A stretch of DNA of 64,000 nucleotides from Clostridia bacterium (lineage in GTDB: Bacteria; Bacillota; DAOUPZ01): NCBI GenBank assembly GCA_030625885.1, contig DAOUPZ010000008.1, positions 50,228 to 114,227 of the forward strand, written 5' to 3'. Positions 18,101 through 27,169 of this stretch are shown in pieces. How positions within the stretch are numbered: the first letter of the stretch is position 1; each line of letters starts with the position of its first letter. Under the pieces are notes generated by a model. It had not been told where the DNA came from. It saw only the letters and a list, made by a program, of their open reading frames with translations, and ran no database searches. Made by a program: the position numbers and the translations under genes.

Positions 18101-18132
18101 ACCTGCTTGTAATTTTGGCAGGTTTTCGTTTG
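18101..18132 (+). terminator. riboswitch expression-platform hairpin
   Basis: ACCTGC (18101-18106) pairs with GCAGGT (18118-18123), followed by TTTTCGTTTGTT. The stem is short, but it is placed exactly where a riboswitch terminator is expected. Confidence 0.6.
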
Positions 18133-18274
18133 TTATAGATATATTTCATCGTACATTGAATCCAAAGGAGGCGATAAAGAATCAAAGAATGAGAAATCGT
18201 AGGGGACGGTAGAATGGTTAGGTACCACAAAAATTTTGGAGGATGGTAATTCGGTAGCAACAGGATGAGGGGAA

Positions 18275-19987
18275 ATGGGTATGAGGCGTTTTAACAATCA
18301 AAAATTAGCCGCAAAAATAACCGCTGGTTTTTTAATGATTTCTTTACTGATTGGGGTTGTCGGTTTTGTAGGTTATGTGAATATCAATCAAGTTAACAAC
18401 TTGATGACAACCATGTACTATGATCGTTTAATGCCGATTCAATATATTGGAGATATTAATAATGAGTTATTAAATATGCGCGGTGATGTATTTCGAATCA
18501 TTATAACGGACAAGGCAAATCGCCAAGAGTTTATTAATAAGATAGAGGAAGAAAGTGAAAGTGTTCCTGTATTACTCCAGAAGTATAAAGAGACAGAATT
18601 GGTTGAAGATGAAAAAGAAGCGATTGCCGATTTTGAAAGTTCTTTTAATCAATATGCACAAAGACTGGATACCTTTATCAGTTTAATTGAAGGCGAACAA
18701 ATAGAAGCTGCACAATCATTTTCCATTGAGTTAGCGCCGCTAAGACGGCAGGCACAAACAGATTTAGCTTCTTTAATTGTTATAAACAAAAATATTGCAG
18801 CAGAAGAAAATAAAGCGGCGGATCAAGTGGCGGCGCGAGCAACAAGAAATCTATGGATATTGATTATATTCGCATTACTACTGGCTGTTGTATCCGGTAG
18901 AATGGTGGCTAAAGGGATTACAAAACCGATTATAAAAATTGTAGAAGTAGCCAAAGCGATGGCGCATGGTGATTTGACTCAACAGTTGTCATATGGGGGG
19001 AAAGATGAAGTCGGGCAGCTTTGTGCTGCAATAAATAATACAATACGCAAACTGAATCGTGTTGTCATGCATACGGGACAATCCGTTGATCAATTGATGC
19101 AAGCCGAAAAAGGATTAATTGCCGGGATGCACGAATCCAATGCGGCTCAAGAAGAAATTACTAAAGCCATCAATAATATTGCAGCTGCATCTCAAGAGAT
19201 TTCAGCTATTTCAGAAGAGACCAATGCGGGGTTACAAGAGGTTTCGACAAGTATAGAAGTGGTGGCGAAAAATTCGGGTGAAGTGGCAGAAGAAAGCAGT
19301 AAAGTTGATGAAGCAGCTCATGAAGGCGGGCAAGCCGTAAAAGATATCCAGCAAGCCATGGAGGATATTGTCAATTCATTTAAACAAGTCAAGATAATGG
19401 TTGGCGATTTAGAAGGGTCCGTCAATGATATTGATCAAATTGTAGGTGTTATTACCGGTATTGCGGATCAGACCAATTTATTGGCACTTAATGCAGCGAT
19501 TGAAGCGGCGCGTGCAGGCGATGCGGGTAAAGGTTTTGCGGTGGTAGCGGAAGAAGTGCGCAAGCTTGCCGAAGAATCAGCGCGGTCAGCCAAAAGCATT
19601 ACCAACTTAATTAAAACGGTACAGGAGAAAACGCAATCTACATCAGGTTTAATGGATAAAAATGAATCGGAAATTAAACAGGGATTTGAAAAAGTGCTGG
19701 TAACCAATCAGGGTATCGCAAAAATTGTCGTGGCAACGGATCAGGTAACGGGTCGGATTCAAGATATTGCTGCAGCAGCTCAGCAGCAAGCAGCAACCAG
19801 CGAGCAAATGGCAAATGCGATCGAGTCGTTGACGAATAAAGTGCAGCATGCGTCTGCAGCCACTCAGGAGATTAATAGTAGTGTAGAAGAGCAAATGAGT
19901 GTGCAGGAAGAAATTGAAGCCACTGCAGAACAATTAGGGACAATGGCCAATAATTTGAAGGAAGAGATGACTTTTTTTAAGGTTTAA
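18275..19987 (+). CDS. methyl-accepting chemotaxis protein
   Basis: A 570-aa receptor. It has a first transmembrane helix at about residues 14-34, a four-helix-bundle-type extracytoplasmic sensor ([23 protein letters not shown]...), a second helix (about 190-210), a HAMP domain, then a long coiled-coil signalling domain. The tip motif is [45 protein letters not shown]. It signals to CheA/CheW. A c-di-GMP riboswitch in its leader couples receptor production to the second messenger. ATG 18275 follows GATGAGGGG; a second ATG two codons on is possible. Confidence 0.95.
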   Translation: MGMRRFNNQKLAAKITAGFLMISLLIGVVGFVGYVNINQVNNLMTTMYYDRLMPIQYIGDINNELLNMRGDVFRIIITDKANRQEFINKIEEESESVPVLLQKYKETELVEDEKEAIADFESSFNQYAQRLDTFISLIEGEQIEAAQSFSIELAPLRRQAQTDLASLIVINKNIAAEENKAADQVAARATRNLWILIIFALLLAVVSGRMVAKGITKPIIKIVEVAKAMAHGDLTQQLSYGGKDEVGQLCAAINNTIRKLNRVVMHTGQSVDQLMQAEKGLIAGMHESNAAQEEITKAINNIAAASQEISAISEETNAGLQEVSTSIEVVAKNSGEVAEESSKVDEAAHEGGQAVKDIQQAMEDIVNSFKQVKIMVGDLEGSVNDIDQIVGVITGIADQTNLLALNAAIEAARAGDAGKGFAVVAEEVRKLAEESARSAKSITNLIKTVQEKTQSTSGLMDKNESEIKQGFEKVLVTNQGIAKIVVATDQVTGRIQDIAAAAQQQAATSEQMANAIESLTNKVQHASAATQEINSSVEEQMSVQEEIEATAEQLGTMANNLKEEMTFFKV

Positions 19988-20002
19988 TAGTGGAGCTGAA
20001 AA

Positions 20003-21352
20003 ATGATTATAATAAATAATAAGATGTTAAAAATAATAAATGGTTTTTCAATATTAATGACAGGTGTGGCTTTATTTTGTCTCTTCTTGTATCATCCAGT
20101 GCTTGAAAACAGTAAAAACTTTGTACCGTATATTATTTTGCTGGTGACAATCATTTGTTTTTTAATAATAATAAAAGTGTTAATAGTTTTCTTAAATAAG
20201 CAGGCTCCAATTGAAGAAAAAGAATCTAACAGTTTACAGAACATACGTGAATTAGAATATGAACTATTAAATCTAAAAAATATTGAGCGTGTTCCTACGC
20301 TTATTTGCGAAATGGCAATTATGGAGCTTGGGGAGTCTATGGCCTGGATTGGGTTGAGCGCTGAGAATTCCGGTCAGATTATGCCAGTGGCTCAAGCTGG
20401 AAGTGACAGTGATGATTTTTTAAGGGATATCAGAGTAACGAATGATAATGATACAGATGGGATAGGCCCTACAGCTTGTTGTATACGGGAAAAAAGGTAT
20501 ATTACCTTATCCATCGCTAAAGGCTATAATTCTCATCTTCCCACTAACCAAGAATCATTAAGGGATTGGGAAAATTTATTGGGTGATAAAGGGTATCAAT
20601 CTTGTGTTGCTTTTCCTTTGTTAGTTAATGAAGAAGTACTGGGAAGTTTGACCATCTACTCTAAGTGTGAAGAGAATAAGTTGCTAGATAAATTGACCCA
20701 TTTGCAAGCTTTTTCTTATATTGCAGCAATAGCCATTGATAATTTAAAAAAGGTGAATAAAGACCGAGCATCTTTTCAAGAGCTCGTGAAAATGCTTTCG
20801 TTTATCATTGATGCTAGAGATCATTATACGGCTTTTCATTCTGCTAATGTCGCTAATTATGCTAGAGGAATTGGAGAACAGCTGAATTTGTCAGCTAAGC
20901 AACTAAAAGAGGTTGAATTATGTGGTTTGTTGCACGATATCGGTAAAATTTATATTGCTGATAAAATATTACATAAAGCGGGGCCGCTCGATTTTGAAGA
21001 AAGAAAAGTTGTACAAACACATGCCGTATTAGGCTCAAACATACTAAGTCAATCTCCAAATATATTTAATCTTCAAATTGTAAAAGGGATTATGCATCAT
21101 CATGAACGGCATGATGGCAGGGGGTACCCAGATGGGTTAAGTGGGGAAGCCATTCCTTTTTATGCTCAAATTTTAGCGGTTGCAGATGCTTTTGATGCTA
21201 TGACAACAGAAAGACCATATCGTAAAGCGTTGCCACATGAAGTGGCTTTGTCAGAAATCAGGAGCCAGTACGGCAAACAGTTTTCTCCTGATGTTGTTGA
21301 TGCATTTCTTGAATTTATGGACCATGGTGAGGAAAGAGAAGATTGTTTATAG
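20003..21352 (+). CDS. GAF / HD-GYP domain c-di-GMP phosphodiesterase
   Basis: A 449-aa protein with two N-terminal transmembrane helices (about residues 13-30 and 38-60), a GAF domain (about 85-240) and an HD-GYP domain. The latter keeps the key residues HSANVANYARGIG, LLHDIGKIYI and HHERHDGRGYPDGL, so it should hydrolyse c-di-GMP. Two nearby riboswitches respond to this signal class, which suggests local feedback. It follows the chemotaxis receptor by 15 bases and may share its riboswitch-controlled transcript. Confidence 0.93.
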   Translation: MIIINNKMLKIINGFSILMTGVALFCLFLYHPVLENSKNFVPYIILLVTIICFLIIIKVLIVFLNKQAPIEEKESNSLQNIRELEYELLNLKNIERVPTLICEMAIMELGESMAWIGLSAENSGQIMPVAQAGSDSDDFLRDIRVTNDNDTDGIGPTACCIREKRYITLSIAKGYNSHLPTNQESLRDWENLLGDKGYQSCVAFPLLVNEEVLGSLTIYSKCEENKLLDKLTHLQAFSYIAAIAIDNLKKVNKDRASFQELVKMLSFIIDARDHYTAFHSANVANYARGIGEQLNLSAKQLKEVELCGLLHDIGKIYIADKILHKAGPLDFEERKVVQTHAVLGSNILSQSPNIFNLQIVKGIMHHHERHDGRGYPDGLSGEAIPFYAQILAVADAFDAMTTERPYRKALPHEVALSEIRSQYGKQFSPDVVDAFLEFMDHGEEREDCL

Positions 21353-21373
21353 CGATGATTTTTTTTAAATGTG

Positions 21374-21410
21374 CGCAAAAATGGGGACAGTCCCCATTTT
21401 TGCGTTTTTA
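21374..21410 (+). terminator. terminator with GGGGACagTCCCC core
   Basis: A perfect 14-bp stem (21374-21387 with 21391-21404), a 3-base loop and TTTTTA. Its GGGGA/TCCCC core resembles the REP-like palindrome at 9374. Confidence 0.8.
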
Positions 21411-21487
21411 TTACTTGCTGTACAAATAAATATATGATAATATTAATATGTTGTAAATAAATTTATAAAACATAAAGGGTGATGGGT

Positions 21488-21772
21488 GTGGACGTATTAG
21501 CATACCGTAAAGATTTAAAAAAATGTTCTGAGATTTTTAAGGCTTTAGGGCATCCTACAAGAGTATGTATTGTCTATAAATTAATATCAGGTCCTTTGAA
21601 TGTTACTCAAATGCAGGAATGTTTAGATATTGCTCAGTCCAATATATCTCAACATCTTACCATATTAAAAAACAGAGGTATTATTGAAGGCAATAGAAAA
21701 GGTTCTGAAGTGATTTATTCTCTTGTAGATGATTATGTTCGAGAAATAGTTAGCACTTATTTTAATAAATAA
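21488..21772 (+). CDS. ArsR/SmtB-family regulator
   Basis: A 94-aa winged-helix repressor: FKALGHPTRVCIVYKLI, VTQMQECLDIAQSNISQHLTILKNRGIIEG (recognition helix SNISQHL) and the wing KGSEVIYSL. It has three cysteines (KKC, RVC, QEC) but not the CxC metal site of ArsR. Thiol or persulfide sensing of the BigR/SqrR type is therefore an option, supported by the flavoprotein disulfide reductase downstream. I prefer GTG 21488, which AAAGGGTGA precedes at the proper distance; GTG 21479 and ATG 21482 are alternatives. Confidence 0.85.
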   Translation: MDVLAYRKDLKKCSEIFKALGHPTRVCIVYKLISGPLNVTQMQECLDIAQSNISQHLTILKNRGIIEGNRKGSEVIYSLVDDYVREIVSTYFNK

Positions 21773-21837
21773 TTTATTTGAAATTTTTTTAGACTCTATA
21801 TTAAGATATTATAATATTATGAGTTTTTAATATCATG

Positions 21838-21878
21838 AATATATAATGGCTATTAAGAATATATAATCATTATATATT
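21838..21878. promoter_or_regulatory. candidate ArsR operator
   Basis: A perfect AT palindrome with 10-bp arms is centred on 21868 (21858-21878). GAATATATAAT occurs twice, at 21838 and 21857. It lies in the 357-base gap before the flavoprotein gene, which otherwise shows only AT-rich promoter-like sequence. Confidence 0.5.
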
Positions 21879-22129
21879 AAAAATATCATCTAATATTCAA
21901 CTCTTTTTGTATGCAGGTATGATAGATGAAGCTTATATTTTTAAATATAGCGAAGGTCGTTTTTCGGTATTAGCTTTACTTTGATTCGAATGAGAGAAAT
22001 TTGTTTTTTCAAGATAACCCTGTCTGAGGTAATCTATATAAGCCACAAGGCAATCTATAGGTTTAAATTGTAATTAATTTCTTTCAAGAGAATTAGGTGT
22101 TAATAAAATATAAATATGGAGGGATTATC

Positions 22130-23476
22130 ATGTTAAACACAGATGTACTGGTAATAGGGGGAAGCGCAGCTGGATTAGTAGCGGGCAGTACAGTCAAGTC
22201 AAATTATCCAGATAAAGATGTAACGGTGATTCGCAAGGAAGAAAAGGTCATGATTCCGTGTGGTATTCCTTATATTTTTGGTACGGTTGGCACCAGTGAT
22301 AAAAATGTGCTGCCGGATGCAGGTTTAGTTAAACTGGGCGTCAATATTAAAGTAGATGAAGTGCTTTCTATTGATCAAGAGAAAAAACTTTGTCAAACCC
22401 AAAGCGGAGAAACCATTACATATGAAAAATTAATTATGGCAACGGGTTCTACACCTGTTATGCCCAAATGGCTTAAAGGACCAAATTTGAAATATGTTTA
22501 TGCCATTCCTAAAAACAAAGTTTATTTAGATCAACTACACAAAGAAATAGAAGATTGTAAAAAAGTTGTACTTATTGGTGCAGGATTTATTGGGGTTGAA
22601 GTTTCAGATGAGTTGAATAAAATGGGTAAAGAAGTTACATTGGTTGAGATTATGCCCAATGTATTAGGGGCCACATTTGATCAGGAATTTGCTATTGAAG
22701 TAGAGAAATTACTTGAGTCTAGAGGGATTACATTAAAAACAAGTGTTGGGGTTAAGGAAATTTTAGGTGAAGAAAAAGTAACAGGGGTCTTATTAGATAA
22801 TGGCGAAACGATTGATGCGGATGCCGTCATTTTATCTTTAGGCTATGCGCCTAATACAAAACTTGCTGAAAATTTAGGCTTGCCTTTAAATGAATTCGGG
22901 TTTATTAAAACGGATCAGTATCGAAGAACAGACATTCAGGATGTTTTTGCAGTTGGCGATTGCTCGGAGAAAAAAGAGTTTGCCACTGGAAAATTAAGCA
23001 AAACAATGCTGGCATCAACGGCATGTACTGAAGCAAGAATTGCGGGTCTTAATTTATATAAATTATCAACGGTTAACGAATTCAGAGGAACGATAGGTAT
23101 TTATTCTACAAGTGTTGGCGAAATGGGTTTTGGTGTTGCTGGACTCATTGAATCTCAGGCCCAAAAAGAAGGGTTTGATATTGTTGTAGGAAGTTTTACA
23201 GGAGTAGATCGTCATCCTGGCCATATAGATGATTCTCAAAAGCAGACCGTTAAATTAATTGTTTCTAAAGATAGCGGCGTCATTTTAGGCGGGGAAGTTA
23301 TGGGTGGAAAGAGCATTGGTGAATTGACAAATGTGATTGGATTTATCATTCAAAATAATATGACGGTCAATGATCTTTTGGTGTCTCAAATTGGAACGCA
23401 ACCCATGCTGACAGCGTCTCCCGCAGGTTATCCATTAATTAAAGCAGCTGAGATTGTTGCGAAGAAATTAAGATAG
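22130..23476 (+). CDS. CoA-disulfide reductase / NADH oxidase-like flavoprotein
   Basis: A 448-aa pyridine-nucleotide disulfide oxidoreductase. FAD binds at the N-terminal VLVIGGSAAGLVAG and at VFAVGDCSE; NAD(P)H binds at VVLIGAGFIGVEVSDEL. The single redox Cys in MIPCGIPYIFG (about residue 44) is in the position used by CoA-disulfide reductase, NADH oxidase and NADH-dependent persulfide reductases. A C-terminal dimerisation domain completes the fold; no rhodanese domain is fused. The neighbouring ArsR regulator and its AT-palindrome point to a thiol or sulfane-sulfur stress role. ATG 22130 follows GGAGGG. Confidence 0.88.
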   Translation: MLNTDVLVIGGSAAGLVAGSTVKSNYPDKDVTVIRKEEKVMIPCGIPYIFGTVGTSDKNVLPDAGLVKLGVNIKVDEVLSIDQEKKLCQTQSGETITYEKLIMATGSTPVMPKWLKGPNLKYVYAIPKNKVYLDQLHKEIEDCKKVVLIGAGFIGVEVSDELNKMGKEVTLVEIMPNVLGATFDQEFAIEVEKLLESRGITLKTSVGVKEILGEEKVTGVLLDNGETIDADAVILSLGYAPNTKLAENLGLPLNEFGFIKTDQYRRTDIQDVFAVGDCSEKKEFATGKLSKTMLASTACTEARIAGLNLYKLSTVNEFRGTIGIYSTSVGEMGFGVAGLIESQAQKEGFDIVVGSFTGVDRHPGHIDDSQKQTVKLIVSKDSGVILGGEVMGGKSIGELTNVIGFIIQNNMTVNDLLVSQIGTQPMLTASPAGYPLIKAAEIVAKKLR

Positions 23477-23518
23477 GGGTTTTTAAATCAAAAAACCTGA
23501 ATAATGACATGTAATGAG

Positions 23519-23572
23519 AGCGGGATTTGCTATGTTGGGTAAAACGACATAGCAAATCCCGCTTTCGGTGTT
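23519..23572 (+). terminator. long-stem terminator
   Basis: A perfect 17-bp stem (23519-23535 with 23547-23563), an 11-base loop, then TTCGGTGTTTT. Confidence 0.75.
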
Positions 23573-23657
23573 TTAAATGTTTTATTGATGAAATAAAAAG
23601 GTATATATAGGATCAGATGTAATATTAGTAGGTTTTAATTTAAAAGGAGGGACCCTC

Positions 23658-24227
23658 ATGAGTTTTAACAATCCTACAGGTATAGATTTTTTGGCGGAAA
23701 AGTGGATTCATAATAAATTGGCTGCCCCTTTATATAAAGGGTTTGTAAACAAGATCAATTTAAAGGGGGATGAACAGGTACTTGATTTTGGTTGCGGGGG
23801 AGGTGCTTGTTCAAGGCATATTGCTGAAAAATTATTAGATGGTGGGAAATTAACTTGTGTTGATGCATCTCAACCTTGGGTCGATGTCGCTAAAAATAGA
23901 ATGCAAAGATATGAACAGGTAAACTTTGCGGCAGGGGATATAAGAATATTAGAAATTGATGAGGGCATCTATGATATTGTATCCATTCATTTTGTATTAC
24001 ATGATATTGACAGTCATTTAAGGCAGGATATTGTCAATGCATTATCAAGAAAATTAAAACAGAATGGTCAGTTGTATATCAGAGAACCGATTAAGAAAAG
24101 TCATGGCATGCCCCCGGAAGAAATACGTCAACTGATGAAAATTGCCGGATTAGAAGAAATTCATGGTGAAGTTAGCAAATCTATGTTTATTAAGCCAATG
24201 TATATGGGTATATTTAAAAAGAAATGA
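23658..24227 (+). CDS. class I SAM-dependent methyltransferase
   Basis: A 189-aa Rossmann methyltransferase. SAM motif I is VLDFGCGGGACSRH (about residues 40-53), motif II is LTCVDASQPWV and motif IV is YDIVSIHFVLHD. The substrate is unknown; small-molecule methylation (UbiE/Methyltransf_11/25 type) is the nearest class. AAAGGAGGGACC precedes the ATG. It lies 37 bases before capA and may be co-transcribed with it. Confidence 0.85.
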   Translation: MSFNNPTGIDFLAEKWIHNKLAAPLYKGFVNKINLKGDEQVLDFGCGGGACSRHIAEKLLDGGKLTCVDASQPWVDVAKNRMQRYEQVNFAAGDIRILEIDEGIYDIVSIHFVLHDIDSHLRQDIVNALSRKLKQNGQLYIREPIKKSHGMPPEEIRQLMKIAGLEEIHGEVSKSMFIKPMYMGIFKKK

Positions 24228-24264
24228 TATAATAAATGCACCATAGATATAGGAGTGATTACAG

Positions 24265-25374
24265 GTGAAGAAATTGGTTTTTCTAGTGTTGATTTGTGTT
24301 TTTGCGGGAGTAGGAATAGGTTGGACATTTGTTCATGTAGCTGTATTTGATATGGGTGATCATACAGCTGAAAATGAGCCGTTAGAAGAAAAAGAACAAA
24401 ACCTGATAACAGAGGAGCCGATTACCATATCATTTTGTGGTGATGTTTTACTGGGGGGAAAAGTGGGGGGGAAGATAAAGCAGGAAGGCAGTGACTATCC
24501 TTATAAATATGTTAGGGATATTTTCCTTGAAGATGATGTAACTATTGTTAATTTAGAGAATGCGGTAGGGGATACAGGCAGCCCGGAAGATAAACAGTAT
24601 GTTTTTCGTGCCCGATACGATCATGTGAAAGCATTGAAAGAAAATGGTGTGGATCTGGTCTCGCTGGCTAATAACCATGCAATGGATTTTGGGCGTTCTA
24701 ATTTGGAAACGGGCTTAGAATTTTTACAGGAATTGGATTTACCATCTATTGGGGCAGGATTTAATGAAGCAGAAGCATTTGAACCCGCTATACTTGAAGT
24801 CAAAGGAAAAAAAATTGCTGTTTTTGGTGTGACGCACGTTTTGCCTACCGTGGACTGGTATGCTAGAGAAAATCAATCAGGGTTAGCTCAAGGTTATAAT
24901 ATTAATCCTTTAATTTCACGTATTCATACCATTCGTCAAGCAGTTGATTATGTTTTCGTATATTTTCATTGGGGAAAAGAACGGGAAGATTTTCCGCTTG
25001 AAAAACAGAGAAAGCTGGCCTATCGGTTGATTGACGAAGGACAGGTGGATTTGATTCTTGGTTCTCATCCGCATTGCTTGCAGGGATTTGAATTTTATCA
25101 TGATCAGTTAATTGCTTATAGTATGGGAAACTTTGTTTTTACGCATGGCAGGCAAAGTAAAACTGCAGATACGGGTATTATGAAGCTTACGATTCAAGAA
25201 GATGATCTTAATTATCATTTTATGCCGGCAGTCATTAGAGATTATCGTCCCCATATTGTAGAAAATGAGGAAAAAGAACGTATTATTGATAAACTCAATC
25301 ACCTCTCATTTAATGCACGAATTGATGATGAAGGGAAAATATATAAAATTGAAGCTGCTGCAGATACAAATTAA
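24265..25374 (+). CDS. CapA-family protein
   Basis: A 369-aa protein with an N-terminal signal anchor (residues 2-25), so the catalytic part is outside the membrane. It has the metallophosphatase-like CapA motifs: FCGDVLLGG, VNLENAVGD, LANNHAMDFG, FGVTHVLP, FHWGKERE and LGSHPHCLQG. Members take part in poly-gamma-glutamate capsule assembly or are related exported phosphoesterases. No capB/capC genes are present here, so a capsule role is not supported by context. It starts with GTG after AGGAGTG. Confidence 0.85.
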   Translation: MKKLVFLVLICVFAGVGIGWTFVHVAVFDMGDHTAENEPLEEKEQNLITEEPITISFCGDVLLGGKVGGKIKQEGSDYPYKYVRDIFLEDDVTIVNLENAVGDTGSPEDKQYVFRARYDHVKALKENGVDLVSLANNHAMDFGRSNLETGLEFLQELDLPSIGAGFNEAEAFEPAILEVKGKKIAVFGVTHVLPTVDWYARENQSGLAQGYNINPLISRIHTIRQAVDYVFVYFHWGKEREDFPLEKQRKLAYRLIDEGQVDLILGSHPHCLQGFEFYHDQLIAYSMGNFVFTHGRQSKTADTGIMKLTIQEDDLNYHFMPAVIRDYRPHIVENEEKERIIDKLNHLSFNARIDDEGKIYKIEAAADTN

Positions 25375-25379
25375 TACAT

Positions 25380-25432
25380 AACAAAAGATAAAAATAGGAC
25401 AGCCAATGGCTGTCCTATTTTTATCTTTTGTT
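25380..25432. terminator. 25-bp-arm palindromic terminator
   Basis: 25-bp perfect arms (25380-25404 and 25408-25432) around a 3-base AAT loop. A-tract and T-tract flanks make it potentially bidirectional. Confidence 0.85.
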
Positions 25433-25594
25433 GTTACTCGTTTAGTAGCCGATGGCTGCAATCGTTACCCATTTCTCGAAAAATGTGTCCCAAAATAACC
25501 TGAATATTTCTTGAAACAGTAATTAAAATCAATATTTTACAATATTTTATAAGAAGGTGAGATAAATCATTAAGTTCAAAGAGGGGGATTAAAT

Positions 25595-26974
25595 TTGCAA
25601 AAAACATACGTATTGGATACCAATGTTTTGCTTCATTCACCCCAGGCGTTACTGGCTTTTGGGGATAATAAAATTGTAATCCCGGAAGTTGTTTTGGAAG
25701 AATTAGATGACTTTAAAAAAAGGAATAATGAGTTAGGCGCGAATGCCCGCGCAGTGGCTCGTAAAATTGAAGCGCTGTGTGGAAAAGGAAAATTAAGTGA
25801 AGGTGTACCGTTGGAAAACGGGGGTATTTTGAAAATAGAAATGAATCATTATGATGTAGAAATGCCGCCTGCATGGGATGTTTTAAGCCCTGATAATCGT
25901 ATTATTCAAGTCTGTAAAGGATTAAGTGCCTCAGGTGAAAAGGTTTTTTTGGTAACCAAAGACATATTTGAACGAATCAAAGCAGATGTTTTAGATGTGG
26001 TGGCACAGGATTTCTTGCATGATCGTGCACCGCACATAGACGAACAATATAAAGGGCGTATTGACCTCTATACCCAAACTGAAAATCTAGCTTCATTTTT
26101 TAATGAGGGTAAAAGTATTAATCCTAAAGATACAAAGTATTATGAAAAAGGGAAATTGGAAGGTGTTCAACCTGATTTGGTTAGCAATCAATTTGTTATC
26201 TTGCATTCTAATAGCAACTACAAACAAACGGCTTTAGGAAGGTTTGATGGCAAAAAAATTGTTTCTCTTAATTTTTTAAAGGAGATACCTTTTGGTGTTG
26301 TTCCCCGTAATGTTGGGCAAAGGTTTATGCAGGAAGCCCTTTATGCCAATGCTAATCAGGCACCTCTGGTTATTGTTAAGGGACCGGCGGGTACGGCTAA
26401 AACATTTTATTCATTAGCAGTAGGATTACATAAGATGCTGGAAGAATATCCGAGGAGATTTCGTAAAATATTAGTGTGTCGGCCTAATGTTAAATTGGAT
26501 GAAGAAATTGGTTTCTTGCCTGGAACTGAAGAAGATAAAATTTCCCCATTAATGCGTCCTATACGTGATAATTTACAAATTCTCTTAGATAGTGATGAAG
26601 AGCGCAGATATGCCAATGAGAGAGAATTAGAAGATAAGGTGGAGGAACTTTTTGAACGGAAAATCATTAAAACCGAGGCGATTGCTTTTCTGCGGGGACG
26701 CTCCATTGTGAAACAGTGGGTAATAATTGATGAGGCCCAAAATTTAACACCTAAGCAAGTTAAGAGTATTATTACCCGGGCAGGGAAAGGAACTAAAATT
26801 ATTCTTTTAGGCGACCCAGAACAAATTGATCATCCTTTCTTGGATAGCCGTACAAATGGGCTGTGTTATGCGTCGGAACGGATGAAAGGAAGTCCTTTGT
26901 GTTATCAGCTGACGATGTTAGAGGATGAATGTGAGCGTTCTAATCTGGCAGCAGAAGGGGCGAAAAGAATGTAA
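25595..26974 (+). CDS. PIN-PhoH fusion (PhoH2-like) RNA-processing ATPase
   Basis: A 459-aa protein with an N-terminal PIN nuclease domain (YVLDTNVLLHSPQAL, with further conserved acids through VVLEELDDFKK) and a C-terminal PhoH ATPase domain. Walker A is GPAGTAKTF (the usual GTGKT has become GTAKT) and Walker B is WVIIDEAQNLTP. PhoH2-type proteins couple RNA unwinding to PIN ribonuclease activity. TTG is the start, well placed after GAGGGGGA. Despite the name, no Pho box is evident upstream. Confidence 0.92.
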   Translation: MQKTYVLDTNVLLHSPQALLAFGDNKIVIPEVVLEELDDFKKRNNELGANARAVARKIEALCGKGKLSEGVPLENGGILKIEMNHYDVEMPPAWDVLSPDNRIIQVCKGLSASGEKVFLVTKDIFERIKADVLDVVAQDFLHDRAPHIDEQYKGRIDLYTQTENLASFFNEGKSINPKDTKYYEKGKLEGVQPDLVSNQFVILHSNSNYKQTALGRFDGKKIVSLNFLKEIPFGVVPRNVGQRFMQEALYANANQAPLVIVKGPAGTAKTFYSLAVGLHKMLEEYPRRFRKILVCRPNVKLDEEIGFLPGTEEDKISPLMRPIRDNLQILLDSDEERRYANERELEDKVEELFERKIIKTEAIAFLRGRSIVKQWVIIDEAQNLTPKQVKSIITRAGKGTKIILLGDPEQIDHPFLDSRTNGLCYASERMKGSPLCYQLTMLEDECERSNLAAEGAKRM

Positions 26975-26984
26975 AATATTAGGA

Positions 26985-27038
26985 TATTCCTAAATAATAA
27001 ATAGGTACCTTTTGGTACCTATTTATTATTTAGGAATA
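26985..27038. terminator. 25-bp-arm palindromic terminator
   Basis: 25-bp perfect arms (26985-27009 and 27014-27038) with a TTTT loop. Confidence 0.8.
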
Positions 27039-27055
27039 AAAAAGAATAAAATATT

Positions 27056-27093
27056 CTTAAATTTTCTTGACATGCTCTTAATGAAAGCTTTAA
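27056..27093 (+). promoter_or_regulatory. possible PhoP box array
   Basis: CTTAAA 27056, CTTGAC 27066, CTTAAT 27077 and CTTTAA 27088 recur every 10-11 bp upstream of a phosphate symporter. The units match the PhoP consensus less well than those before pstS and pstC. Confidence 0.4.
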
Positions 27094-27169
27094 AATCTAA
27101 TCGTATGGGGGAAAATAACTATGGGGGATGATCGTTTAAGAAGAAATTGAATTTGGATGGAGGTACACA

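Noticed and set aside
18130-18210. AAAGGAGGCG in the chemoreceptor leader as the start of a small gene
   Set aside because: The next start codon is about 17 bases away and gives only seven codons.
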